Below are positions 52,201 to 64,000 of a stretch of 64,000 bases of DNA, in pieces. The position numbers were made by a program, and so were the translations under genes. The stretch lies in contig CM048591.1 in assembly GCA_026413225.1 (NCBI GenBank), positions 71,388,052-71,452,051 on the forward strand, given 5' to 3'. Below the pieces are notes generated by a model, which ran no database searches, was not told the DNA's origin, and was given only the letters and a program-made list of their open reading frames with translations. Position 1 is the stretch's first letter. Every line of letters starts with the position of its first letter. The DNA comes from Otis tarda (Eukaryota > Chordata > Aves > Otidiformes > Otididae).

Positions 52201-55200
52201 TAACAGGCATACCGGGTTTTCAGAGACTCGCCCTCTCTCCTCTACAGACTCAGCAATAAGACCCCTTGTAGGGGGGTCCTCCTGCTCCTGATGCATCCCT
52301 GTGGCCTGGATCCAGCAGGAACTGGACCAAGTTGGGGGCCAGAGAGAGGCAGAGGTAGCTTTCAGATCACTGAAAGGGTACTGGCTGCTTCCCCACCTCT
52401 CCTGAGTGCTCCTTCCCCTCTGCCCCGATCATGGCCAGTGGCTGTGCTTTCTTTGCCTGAGGGTCCACAAGATCCTATGCCCAAGAAAGGAAAATCTGGA
52501 TATCCTACTTGGTCAGTGCTGTCAGCTGGGGAGGCAGCATCCGTACCACCACGGCTTACCCCTTGTCACTGTGCCAAGCAAAGCTTAGTCCCAGAGAGAT
52601 TTTTCTTGGAATTTTTGTGCCTTTCCCTCTTCTTCCTCCCTCTGGAGCACTAGATACTTTCTATGACACCAAGTAAACAAGAGTCTTCTGAAAAACCCTT
52701 TTGTAGAGTGTGGAGGTTTTGGGGGTTTGGGGTTTTTTTCTGGATTTTTTTTTTTTATTTATCACATATTCCCCCCTGAGTTTTGAGCTTAGATAACTAT
52801 GAAAGAAAATTGAAGACTGCTATTGAAATTCTGTGTTCTAGCTCTGCTTGAGTTTCTGATTTAAGCTCAAGGAAATCATACACTGAAGACCAAGGCCATT
52901 ATACATTTTCAGATGGAGAGAATATAGCCCTAAGGCTTGTTTCACTAGAAAATAAAGGGGCTTCCAGCTAGTTAAGGTTTGTTTCTGAGCTAGGTGAAGC
53001 TATGCAAGCTGTAAAAGACCAATAAGGTCTTTTCAATATAACTGCACTGAGAAGATATTCCAGCTATGTCTCTGGACTCAGATTTGTGAGTTTATCTGTA
53101 TAAATGGTTATAGACATAAATGTCACATTTCCTGGTAAAATGAGAGATACATGGAGCTTCTATTGTGAATAATGCAAGCTTATCAGACATAAAAGAACTG
53201 ATGAATTATAGCTATAGTTTCCATATTTATTACTGCAAGCCCTAATTTTTTTATCCTATGAACAAGTAAACTGTGAAGGGATGGATTGATTTCTGATGAA
53301 CTAAGAGCTGATAAAACCCCTGGTGCAGAAGGAAGTATATTTTGGTTGTTTATAGCATGCAACTAGTTTTTCTCCTTAATCTCCTGACCTTCACTGCTGC
53401 TACTAACTCAAGACTATCCTCTCAAATGAAGTGACACTGCAAAGCAAAATATGCACTTCTTCCTGGCAAAGGTGATATAGGACAAACCAGCATGAAAATA
53501 GGTTTTATCCTAAGCTATAGGTCTTCTGCCAACTTACAGAAGCATAATTCCCTGAAGACGCCTGTACCCATGGTGCACATGCTGTCCCACTCAGTCTCTG
53601 TGACTGTGCTCACACTGTAGTCATGCAACCAGCCATGACTTTGCAATTTTTCCTGACTGTTTCTCAAGCTCCATACAGTAACACAGAGGCACAAGAGGTA
53701 AGTCTCAGAATGCATTTGCCTCTGAGCACAGACTTGATCCACTGGCCAGCAGACTCTGTCACAGAAACACACTAGCTTTGACAAAGCTAATCAAGAAGCT
53801 CATCAAAGATTGGGGGCTTGATAGAGAAATACACTAAAGGAGAAACAGGAATCTTTTTTTTTAATGGACAACTCTGATCATTCAGAAAGAGTAATTGGCC
53901 CTGGGTAATTGCCGGTCTTGAGCTTGCAGAGATGGCAAGTTTTGTAACGCACCCACTGCTAATACTAGAGGTGGCTGAGGCATGGGACACATTTTCCTTT
54001 AACATCCTTCCCTTCTCCCTTAATTCTCTTTGTGCCAAAACTTAAGAGCAGACTGCCTATTACTTGGATAATCATAGAGTTATCATTAAGTCACAGCATG
54101 CACCAGCCCTACCTTGTGCCTGGGTTTCATTCAGTGATCCGACTCTGACAATGAATTCTACAGGTAGGATAAACAGAGTGCAAAGCAGCTGCTTCTCCTT
54201 TAGCTCTGTGTTTACTGGCCACTATATTTAGCTTCCTCATTGGTGTTTCTACTATTTCACACTTTATTTCCTTTCGTACTCTTGGATGAATTTTATCTGA
54301 GCCCTGTAATTTGCTGTACTTGAATTACATGAGCTGTTCCCTAGGACTCACTGTAGCAATATGTCCATCACTCTGGTATTTGCATACTTGTCTGCCAAGG
54401 CCATTACACTCCAAAATTCATCCGAGTCTCTCTTTTTGTTCTGTAACTCTTTTGGCCATCTGTTTCATTGACAGTGTTCCGTTCCAGTGTGTAATTGTAG
54501 CCACAGTATTCTCCATAATAGCCGCTCTGTGTTGCTCTCCAGTTTCTTCACAAAATCTATCATGATAGGTGAGGTTTGCTCCTCTCTACACTGTCTTGGA
54601 CAGACTCTCTAACAACTGTTTCATAATTATTAATATATTCACTTGAACACAATCCACCAAGCACATTGTAAAGAAGAACGACCTCTACAAGCATTCCTTA
54701 TTCTTCTTAGGCAAATTGTTCAGAATATCTGCTTTTTAGCCACATAGTCTGTAAATGTAACAGTAACCAGTGTCTGGCAGCTTATGGTTTTCATCTCACC
54801 AAACAAACAAATGAAAGTTTGCCTCACTCTAAACTGCTGTGGGAAGCTGTTCAAAGATGATCACCTGGCCCAACTTAATTAAGGATTGGTGAAGACTTAC
54901 TAGAATCACATTCATTTATACAAGGAAACAAATTCTTGAAGTAGTTTCTTTAAGAGCTGTTGTCATCACTGCTGTGGTTTGCAGACTGATTTAGCTGCCA
55001 TTCATGGACTATCAATGTTCCTTTCTAAGTTGCATGAACTTGTAAATGCAGTAGCATTATCACCTTATTTTCATCAGGCAATCTTAGTGGCACTTAGATG
55101 AATTATTTATTTTTAATGATAGCTCCGATAGAAGTGTCCAAACCTCAACTTTCTCTGGCATCAATTACTCTACATTAGGTTGAGAAGAAAGCTTCCACTT

Positions 55201-55385
55201 CTGTCACATCCCATGGTGCATCACAATGTTCCAATACAGAGAAAGTGCCTCACAAGCTTACACTATGTAAGAAACTTCCCTTAGCATCTGCTTTTGATTG
55301 ACAGAGTTCCTACGCAGTTCCTTTTGTCTTGTCTACCTGGAGCAAGATCTCGGCATGTGCTACTGAACAGCTGACGCAGATGAAG
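49218..55385. other. intergenic DNA, mostly unique
   Basis: No supported gene in about 6.2 kb. A GC-richer patch at about 52255-52640 holds overlapping open frames without recognisable domains, and a small inverted repeat (ACCCC-TTGTA-GGGGGGT) occurs near 52261. Confidence 0.45.
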
Positions 55386-55633
55386 AGGAAGATAGATGTA
55401 GACTAGATATAAGGGAAAATTTTTTTACACTGACAGAGTTGAAACGGTTGAATAGGTTGCCCAGAGAGGTGGTAGATGCCCTATGCCTGGAAACATTCAA
55501 GGCCGGGTTTGACCAGGCTCTGAGCAACCTCATCTAGCTGAAGATGTCCCTGCTCCTTGGAGGGGGGTTGGACTAGATGATCTTTAAAGCTCCCTTCCAA
55601 CCCAAACTATTCTATGATTTCGTGATTCTATGA
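55386..55633 (+). mobile_element. CR1 LINE 3' fragment
   Basis: Plus orientation. The end of the protein region is visible (aggttgcccagagaggtggtagatgcc), then gctctgagcaacctcatctag with the stop, the 3' UTR block ggggggttggactagatgat, and a decayed tail tctatgatttcgtgattctatga. Confidence 0.95.
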
Positions 55634-57355
55634 CTCCAAGACTTGGATTTTATTTGAGCTGATGACCATTGCCTGTGAGCATTCACCTCTATTCTAATGC
55701 AAGCTACAAGTCAAAACTCACCTGCGGTCAGTTTCTGAAAAGAAGTAACATACACTTTCCCAGATTTGGATGTTCCTGAGTGTTCATGGCACTGCTTTTC
55801 TCTTTCTTTGCTTTACTGAAAGACATTAGTAGTGTGTGGTGGAGGAAATGTTTCCTACCTCTGTATTCCTCTGTAGATAGATAAAGGGGTTCCAGCTCCA
55901 GCTGACACTTTCTCTAAGCACAAAATCCTCAGGAAAGAAAGTACTTTTTTTTTTCCTTCTTTACTAAAGAAGCAGTCAGCTGATAGCTAATAAGCACAGA
56001 GTGGGCAAATAGCTGGCTCAGTGTACTGAGACTCTTACCACAGTAGAAGCACAGGTTTAGAATGTGCCACGGTATATTTGTTACTGTGACTAGGAAGAAA
56101 TAACTAAAAGAAACAGAGAGAATCATTTTGTGCCTAAGTAGGCTGGTATTTTTTTTTTTTTTGCTGCCGTCTATTATTGACTAGATCACATTGGCTGGGA
56201 TGCTTCAAACAACTGTAATTCATCAGACAGATGCTGACTTGTTCATTGTTTATTTATGAGCAGCAAAAGATTTCCAAAGGTGTTCAGATAATTTAGAACC
56301 CAGCAATCAATATATATATATATATTTATGTTACAAAATAATAAACCTAAGTTAAATCATATTTTGTTGTATGAGAGAGAAAAAAATGAACCCTCAAGGG
56401 GCAAACAAACTGTTGTTACTGAAGGAATTACCCATTCAGGATGGACTCAGCTGCCTAACTCCTCATTAACTATTTATTAGTTCCTTGGCAGGAAAAATCT
56501 ACTATACAGTGAATTCCCATCAATATTTAATATAGCAGTGCCTAGAGCACTGGATTGAGCTTCTCACTTGTGCAGACAGCATAAGCAAAGTGCATACTAC
56601 CACATCTCTTAATGAGGGAAATCTCAGATAAATCCCAAGGCTTCTTTCTTTTGTTATGGTTTACTTTATATACTTCTTGGAATGGTTAATGACCTGTTGC
56701 TGAGCATTTCTGCAGGGTTCGTGCCAGTCTTTTCCTTTCACACACACATCAAGTGCACTGATTGATCATCAAGCAGTTTCATCTGAAAGCCAAAAATACG
56801 CCATATTGACTTAATGCTACCATCTTCTGGTTTGGAAGGTACCTTTGCTAGCTTTACTAGTTGTTCACTTGTTTAAATTTTAGTATGTGATAAAACCATA
56901 ATGTCTGAATTTTTTTTTGTCTTACTGCTCTAGTTTCAGTCCCTGATACACAAAACATACACTATAAAAATTGATGGGCAGTCTTCATTAACATAATTTT
57001 CTTTCTATTTCAGAATCATCAATCACAGTCTCCAAAACTTCACCAAAAGCTTGCTAGCTCTTTTGCTATTTCTATACTGTCTGTCTGCCTGCCTGTCCAG
57101 TTCCTAATTATAGATATTCTGCCATCACAGTTAAATTTACAGCTGCCAGATTACAGCTAAATGGGTTTTCATCCAAGCCTCAGTTCTGAAGCTCTTCCAT
57201 TTTTCACCAGCCAGGCCGAGCTCCTGACCTAGTGTGACACTGCAGCAGGGACAAAGGAACATACTGGTGCTTTGTTCTGACAGTGTCATATCTTTCTAAC
57301 CTGTCCTGGAGAAGAAGTGTAGGAACTTGTTTTGCACTGCTCTGTGGCAGAAGGT
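55634..57355. other. intergenic DNA, nothing recognised
   Basis: Unique-looking sequence with a short (TA)8 run at 56310-56325. No exon was seen. Confidence 0.45.
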
Positions 57356-58384
57356 TGTCATGACATTTGTGAAGTGGCAGCTTCACAAACGAACTAGTGA
57401 TGAAATGTTCAGTGATAAAGCCTCTGTGATAAAGTATTTAAGAAGGGGAAAAATAATTAAAAAATAAAGAAATGAAGAAGCAGAAGTCGGGGCAGAGAGG
57501 TGGAGGTGCGAGCCTTGTGGCCCTTGCGGCCCTCACCCTTTGGCCTCCTGTCGAGCGGCCATCTGGGCCTGACTCGGCCCAGGCCGGCTGCAAGAAGTGG
57601 AGAGGAGATGTGAAGGGAACCTGAGAGGCATCTGCCTGAGCCAGTTGTGAAGAATTTCTTGTGAGAGGAACGGCTGCAGATGCCAAGGTCAGTGAAGAAG
57701 CAGGGGGAGCAGTAATGCTGCTCCCAGCAGAGGTTCCCCTGCAGCCCGAGGTGCAGCCCATGGTGAGGCCGGCTGTGCCCCTGCAGCCCATGGAGGCCCA
57801 CGCAGAGATCCCCCTGCAGCCTGAGGAGGACCCCACGCCAGGGCAGGTGGATGCCTGAAGGAGGCTGTGGCCTGTGGATGGCCTGTGCTAGGGCAGCCAT
57901 TCCGGAGGGACTGCACCCCATGGAAGAAATTACCCATGCCAGAGCAGTTCATGACAGACCGTGACCCATGGGTGGGACCCCAGGCCCCCAAGGAGGAAGG
58001 AGCAGCGTAAAGCGACAAGTGATGAACTGACCATAACCTCCATTACCTACTCCCACCTGGGTGCCGCTCTGGGTGGGGCAGAGGGACAAGGAGGTAGAGA
58101 TAATTGGAATGAAGTTAAGTCTGGGAAGAGGGAGGGTTGGAGGGAAGTTGGTTTTTTTTTCTCGTTCTTATTATACTGCTTTGGTTTTATTAATAACATG
58201 AAATAAACAGTTTTCCCCAAGTCGAGTCTGTTTTGCTTGTAACGGTAACTTCAATCACCTCTCCCTGTTCTTATCTTAAACCTCAAGCTTTTTGTTATAT
58301 TTTTTCTCTTCTGTTCTCTCAGAGGCTAGGGAGAGTTAGTGAAAAACTGTGTAGCTTGGTCCTGAGCAGAGCTAAACTATGACA
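57356..58384 (+). mobile_element. solo LTR, ERVL-like endogenous retrovirus
   Basis: This 1029-bp element starts TGTCAT and ends ATGACA, so its termini are perfect 6-base inverted repeats. It is flanked by AAGGT (57351-57355) and AAGAT (58385-58389), a 5-base target duplication with one mismatch. A TATA-like box (agtatttaag, about 57433) and a polyadenylation hexamer (AATAAA, 58202-58207) mark the U3 and R/U5 parts. The region 57736-57821 carries three CCCCTGCAGCC units, 42 and 33 bases apart, which is typical of this avian LTR family. The U5 blocks (ccccaagtcgagtctgttttgc, then ttttgttatattttttctc) match the family as I remember it. No gag, pol or env sequence adjoins it, so the internal region was probably lost by LTR-LTR recombination. 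Open frames inside it are LTR sequence and not genes. Confidence 0.88.
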
Positions 58385-60892
58385 AAGATGCTGCCTATTG
58401 AAGAACACTAAATGATCTTGGTCTCTGTACCCACAGCTATCCCCAAGGAAGGCAGTGGATTGCTTTTTAAACTCAAGGCAGCAGAGCCTGCCATGGACTG
58501 GCCACAGGTAGAACAGAAACAGTCAGATGTGAAATTTCTAAAAGACTAATAAATTAACTCAAATTAATACTGTTTTTAAGGTTAACCAAACTGCCTATTA
58601 CTTTATTATTTACTCTGTCACTGTGTTCACTGCAAACCAGTTCTGCTTTGAACTGTCTGCAAAAATACCCTGCTCTGAGCTGAAGACAACCAAAATATTC
58701 TTCTTCCCAACAGGCTTTTACACAGTAGCCTATTCATTCCCACTTGGACATGAAGTAATCTCCATTACCTAGCTGCCACAGCAGGCAAGGAGGCAATGGA
58801 CTTAAAGGAAAAAAAAAAGTGATTTGCCTGTTTTCAAAGCTATCTGTCATACACAATAATCTGCTAAAGCCTTAGCAGCTAGTGCTGATGTGATACGAAT
58901 TTAGCCCTTTTGATTTGATTTCTCTTAGCAGCCTCAAAATGTTTTGCCTTTAATTCTTTTTCTCTGGCTGCTCATATTGCTCCATGATGATCACATATTC
59001 TCTCCTTGTTTCACTTTGCAGCCATTTGGGAACACAGTGGCAACGTGCCATGAAGACCGGGCTTATTCCGCTTCATTCCACTTACTTGACTGTTCCACTT
59101 CATTCTTCAGTCTCCTCAAGATTTATTAGAAAGTTTTATCTTATGTAGTGCCCAGTCCTTCTGCCAGATGTACACGGAAGCTCTTAAAACTCCAAGCAAT
59201 CTGTCTGTCAGAGGAGCTGCCAATGACCTTTTTAAGACATTATTGACCTGTTAATCTAGAGCTGTCATTGAGAATGCAGAAGTCATTGTACTTCTGTTAG
59301 GAGATTCCCCAAGAGCATATGGTTTGACAAAAATGGCTAGAATTAGCAAAACACATAAACAACTTCTAGGCTATCTTATCTTACAAAATTGAAAAAAAAA
59401 TGGTATTTACCAATGGCTGTCATTTATTTTCAGATGAGAGACTCAACTCCGAAAGCTAGTAATGCCTACATGACTTTTTACACAGATCTTATCTGGGGAG
59501 AATACAATGCATATCCAGCCGATAAATCAAGACCTCAGATGATCACGCTGTATTTTATAAATTTGAGTTGTTGGCCTCAGAATTCTGGATCCATAAACTT
59601 GTGAAAAGACTTACAGTCAACTGTAGACACCAGGAAATAATTTGAGGGTATTATCACCAATGTCCACTTCTACTGGAAGTCTTCTGCCCACTTTGTTTAT
59701 AAACCAGACCTTACATTTATGTGTATCAGTTTGCCTACTTCACAAATGCACTTGAGTATTAATGAAACATAAGTAATTGCATACGAAATGTCAGTTATGA
59801 TGCAGATTGAACATTTGCTCATCTTCCTGTCTTTCCTTCAGATAATGAATTACAATGTGCTGAACAATTAATTTTCATGCACAGCTCATTAATTTGGAAA
59901 AAACTTGAAATTATTGTCCTGGCTCTATCATTTCAGATAAACCATTTTTCGTTGTGTTTTGGACTTGATTAATGCCATTAGTTTCCAGTGAGTACTCCAC
60001 TTGTTAAGTAATTAGTAGGACTTTTTATAATGGAAGTTTCATCTTGGAATGAATTCTCAGAAATTGACACCCTCCAGGCAGAAGTGTGAGAAGGAGCAGG
60101 AGTGATGGGACACCCTTCTCTGAAACTATACTGCATCTGAGGGCTGGGGGAAGAAGGAAAGCCCTGTGACATGGTTGGAATCATGAAGAGCCGTTATACC
60201 CATCAAATATCTGGTGCACTCAGTTGGGAACTGGAGAGAATGTACACACTGTGCTAGAGGAGGAAAATGGTAAGCAGCAGTGGAAAGGAGGGTCCTTTTT
60301 CATTTATGAATATTCTTGCTTTTTTCTTGTGTCCATCTGTGACTTATTCCGTGTCCAAGAAAACACCTTCCTAGCATATAGTCACTTACAAGTAAATACA
60401 TAAATACATATATTGACATACTCACTTTCTAATAACAAGGTTATAACCTCGCTGAGATAGCAACTGTGCCTCACAGTGCTTGTATACCACTAATGCATTC
60501 AGGCATTAAATGTATGTGGTCTAGTCAGGTCTTCAAGTCAAATGTAATAACAGTATTATGTCAGAGTTTGGTGGAATAATTCATGTAGCCTATTCATGCA
60601 TTTGTAAAGCCATTAGAATAATTCAGAGTCAAGCATACTTCCCAGAGGAATACTGGTTTTAGATCAGTATTTACTTTGAGATCTTTGCCTGAAAGGAGTT
60701 AAAACAAACCTTAGCTGGGTTTTAAGTACATCAGTCAGTCTTGGTTTGTTCATCACTGCTGTTTAACGTAATTTAAGAAAAAGGGCCATAATCTATTTAA
60801 GGAAGGTATTTCTTTCAAAATATTTCTGGATTAAAACACTTCTCAAGTTTGACTGACAGTAGTTATTGGCTCTGGTGATGTTCCTGTTACAT
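58385..60892. other. intergenic DNA, nothing recognised
   Basis: No exon or repeat was identified. Short open frames at 58944-59129 and 59389-59604 look exon-like in places (an AG precedes part of each) but lack matching donor sites and any recognisable domain. Confidence 0.45.
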
Positions 60893-60965
60893 TAAGAACA
60901 TAAGAATAGCTGCACCAAGTCAGACAAAACGTTTGTCATGTCCAGTCATAAGAGTGTTGTCTCTT
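60893..60965. repeat. ancient interspersed repeat trace
   Basis: The segment attaagaacataagaatagctg, caagtcagaca matches the start of an old repeat common in turtle, crocodile and bird DNA ('aagaacataagaatggcc ... gggtcagacc'). I cannot place it in a named family with certainty. Confidence 0.5.
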
Positions 60966-61117
60966 AGAAAAAGAAGCATCAGGAAAGTATAAGCATTAAA
61001 AAATCCTGGATGGCAAATGCATTTCAACTTCACTGCTAGAAGTACTTAGTCTAATGTAGAGATCTCAATTGTATTTTTATTATGCTATCTGCTTCTTCAG
61101 TAATGTGTAGAATGTGT

Positions 61118-61143
61118 ATAGTTCTATGATTCTATGATTCTGT
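61118..61143 (+). repeat. ATTCTATG-type tail, possible CR1 end
   Basis: ttctatgattctatgattctg has the unit of a CR1 3' tail, but no CR1 body is recognisable upstream. It may be the last trace of an old copy or an independent simple repeat. Confidence 0.45.
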
Positions 61144-63615
61144 AACAGCCAGTGCCATCCCTGCTGTTCTCATTCCTGATGACCTCACTACTGTATTAGC
61201 TTAAGTGCACATATCTTAATATAATTGTTTTCCTCTCTTTGTGGAAATAACTGCAAAATCACTGAGGGTCAGGTTACACCAACTGTAACTGATCAACAAA
61301 CTCCCACAATGGAAGCAAGCTCACAGGAGACGGGCAAAGACATGTGTTCATGAAACTCAGGGAAGAACACAAGGAGTGACCATAGCTGTTGTAAAGAATG
61401 TTGAACCTACCCCAACACAAAGGGGACATAAGTGTGGCTTTGGTTTAGGTCAATGGCTCTATCAGTTGCGTGGATCAGCTAGTTGTGTAAAGGCCTTCCC
61501 TGAGTTAATCAAAAAGGTGTGAATGTCTTCCTAAGCCAGCAAGACAAGCGTGGAAAAAGTGTACAAGTGGCTCAGCCCAACATAGACTATAAAAACTGAG
61601 CAATCAACAAAATGAATTTTGAAGACAGCAGAAGGCCTGAGCTGGCTTCAGTCCATGTATTCCTTCCAGTGAATGGGGATGATGAGCACTGTGATGGTAA
61701 GCATATAGAGACTGGTAACGGAATCATATTTTTATTGTTATTAGACCATATATTGCAATTGGTTTATTATCCTTGTGCTGTGATTTCAGTACATTGCGGT
61801 ATCACTCCACTGAATCAAAATGCCGTGTAACATCAAATATCTTAAAATAAGTAAATTTGGTACTAAAACATGAAAACTACCCCTGTGTGGAATATCTAAA
61901 AGAACCTGGTCAGAGAGTATTGGACTCTATCATCAATTTAGTCCAATAAGACAGAAGCAAAACTAATTTTGATAATTTTGATTTGAAACATCTTCTAATT
62001 AAATTCAAATGCATGCATTGCAAGATTGCAAATCCCATGAAGGAAGAGCAATTGTTTATGGACACAGCTAGCAAGATGGCATAAGATTAAAGTACAAAGA
62101 AATGTAGTTTGAATGTCAGAATAAAAATTTTCATGGTTAGATCTGCAACATTATGGAATATCTTCTGAAGAGAAGGTGAATATTCAACACCTGGCAATTT
62201 AAAACTCCACTGGCAAAATCACTAGGGACTACACCAGAGGAAGTTCATCCATCTATGCTTTCTATAGCATGTAATTTGTTTTAAATCTACTGTACATGCT
62301 TACAATACTGCTTCTTTCTAACTCTGATCAGAGTCTTTGTTTTTCTTGTCACTGATGTCTTTATCATTACCTTAAACATAGGACAAAGAAAATCAAGAAT
62401 ATAATTTATGTTGTTAAATGGGAAATATTCAGATGGATAAATCAGGCTACAGTGATCTAACCAATGCAGAAGAAAAAGAACTGAATAAAATGCAATTTAC
62501 TCATTGTTGAGATGAGTATAACGATGGAGGTCCCAGAGGAACTGAGTAAGGAGAGAGTGTTCTTAAGGATTGTTCTAGTTAGTTTGAAAGAAAGCAAAAT
62601 GACAGAAAGGAGCAGAGGAAAGAAATATGGGGAAATAAAAAAAAATGTTCTGTGAAAAAAAATCTTGCAAGATGCAGTTATTGCCTGGGGATTACAGAAG
62701 TAAAACTACAAAAATATGGTGCACAGAAAGGCTACTGATGCATACCTTTAGTCTCCCCGAAATTTTGAATGTAACTGTGTGACAGGGGAACACATAGAAT
62801 TTTACATGCTACTCCTGTAAATGAAGAGTCTGATATTCCTACATATGATGCTTGAGTGGACTAAAATGTAGCAAAGCATTCATTTATGCTACTCTTATTC
62901 AATGGACAAGCAATGGAATAGAGAAAATGATGGTCATTTTGACAGACCAATAGGCTAAAAGGCTTCTTTAAAAGACACTACTTTTCTCTTTAGGGTGAAT
63001 GATCAAGTGCTTATGAGCCTCTTCATTTATTTGATTCAACTTTACTCATAGAGATAATGCAATAGTCAGAACTTTTATGCAGCTGGCTGAGTCCATTTGC
63101 ATCCAGTTCTAGTATCTACACAAAAAAAATGCTGAAGATTATGACGTCGTTCTGTGACGAACTACCAGAATGAATGGAAAACTGAAAAGTAGGTTATTAT
63201 TGAGCTCCTAGAGTCACTCAGTTGGTCCAGCTTATCAGAGAGAGTTTTCAGTCAGAGGAAACGAGAAGCATCAACTCAAAGAGAAGATACAGGATTATAA
63301 CAGAGCACTTATACATAGCAAACAAAGGCAAGATGAAATCAAAAGGGATAAAAGCTGTAGTTCAGCAAATTTGATCCAGTTGTGTAACAACTAGTTTTAT
63401 AGTATCAGGTTACAACTGTCCAGGGATATCAGATAGTCCATCCCTCAAACTTTTTAAATCCAAGACTAGACATTATTCGAGGGGAGAGACTCTTGAGCAA
63501 CCACATAGCCAAATGCAGTGAATTTACAGGGACTGTAATACTGAAGATCAGATTAATGATTACAATAGTCCTTTCTGGTATTTAAAATTCTGAGCCTAGA
63601 AGTAATTTTTTTTTT
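61144..63615. other. intergenic DNA with a possible LTR-like block
   Basis: The block at about 61260-61730 includes a TATA-like sequence (actataaaaactgagc, about 61588) followed by a short open frame and a donor-like GTAAGC at 61697. This could be an old LTR or a promoter-like chance arrangement. The rest is unremarkable. Confidence 0.3.
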
Positions 63616-63830
63616 TAATTTAGTGCCTTTCATCCAAGGCATTTTAAGTGCTTAACAAACACTAATTAATTAATCCCCTCAACACTTGAGAACAGTGGGC
63701 AATTATTACTAAATCTACTTTGCAGATACGTAAGCTGTGGATCAGAGAGGTTAAATGACTCGTCAAAGGCTGTGCAACAAGCAAATACCAGATCTGGACT
63801 GCAGGAAAATCTAAGTTCCGAGGACTTGTA
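63616..63830 (+). mobile_element. MIR-like ancient SINE
   Basis: The order of blocks follows the MIR core and 3' part: ggcattttaagtgcttaacaaac, attaattaatcccctcaacac, attattactaaatctactttgcagata, gatcagagaggttaaatgact, and aggctgtgcaacaagcaaataccagatctgga. Agreement over about 200 bases in the right order is better than chance. The 5' tRNA-related part is weak. MIR-type SINEs predate the amniote split, so such a copy in a bird would be extremely old. Confidence 0.75.
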
Positions 63831-64000
63831 ACTACAGTAACTGTATTATATTCTGGACAGAACAAGGTTGATTTTCTATTTTCTTAGCAGTCAGGTGGCC
63901 TTAACGGTAAAGAAACAGATCTGAACAGAAGAGGTGAGGGACTGGAGTGCTGATCTGTAAAGCTGCGAAGTTAGTGAAAAGATACCAACGAGAGAATACA
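63831..64000. other. intergenic DNA, nothing recognised
   Basis: Short terminal stretch with no feature seen. Confidence 0.4.

Noticed and set aside
57438-57921. Long proline- and serine-rich open frames on the minus strand
   Set aside because: They lie completely inside the solo LTR and result from its GC-rich repeated segment.
59389-59604. Possible exon after TTTTCAG near 59437
   Set aside because: It has an acceptor-like sequence, but no donor, no homologous family known to me, and stops soon after.
1-64000. CRISPR arrays, operons, tRNA and rRNA genes
   Set aside because: No regularly spaced direct repeats, clover-leaf box A/B sequence or rRNA-like sequence was noticed, and the repeat content is that of a bird genome.

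Overview
The window is a gene-poor piece of a bird chromosome. The case for a bird rests on repeat content. There are at least eight CR1 LINE copies whose 3' ends carry the ATTCTATG-type tail, three LTR remnants of a type common in avian genomes (ERVL-like), no Alu or mammalian L1, short introns-or-desert style AT-rich DNA, and one very old MIR-like SINE. There is no operon structure, CRISPR array, rRNA or tRNA that I can see. I cannot name the species.

Layout. Positions 1-10913 are most likely intron of a plus-strand gene, interrupted by an old antisense CR1 (4316-6085). A splice acceptor at 10913 leads into a 45-codon terminal coding exon (10914-11051). A 3' UTR of about 1.9 kb follows and ends near 12990 at a cluster of AATAAA signals. 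I do not recognise the gene. From 13 kb to the end I find no convincing host coding exon. The stretch holds CR1 copies at 13030, 14785, 26672, 41090, 48464, 44085 and 55386, LTR remnants at 30123 and 57356, an MIR-like SINE near 63.6 kb, several older repeat traces, low-complexity runs and a few relatively GC-rich blocks.

The best preserved element is the 1.8 kb CR1 at 26672-28462. It is truncated at its 5' end but keeps an uninterrupted reverse-transcriptase frame of about 570 codons with its catalytic motifs intact, plus many CpGs. It is therefore the youngest large insertion here. The solo LTR at 57356-58384 has matching termini and a near-perfect 5-bp target duplication. Other points worth following are a reading frame near 32.1 kb with an almost perfect coiled-coil heptad, a perfect 14-bp hairpin at 17.9 kb, and an LTR fragment lying inside the 3' UTR of the host gene. 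I found no clearly new multi-gene system. Most remaining open frames look like chance or repeat shadows.
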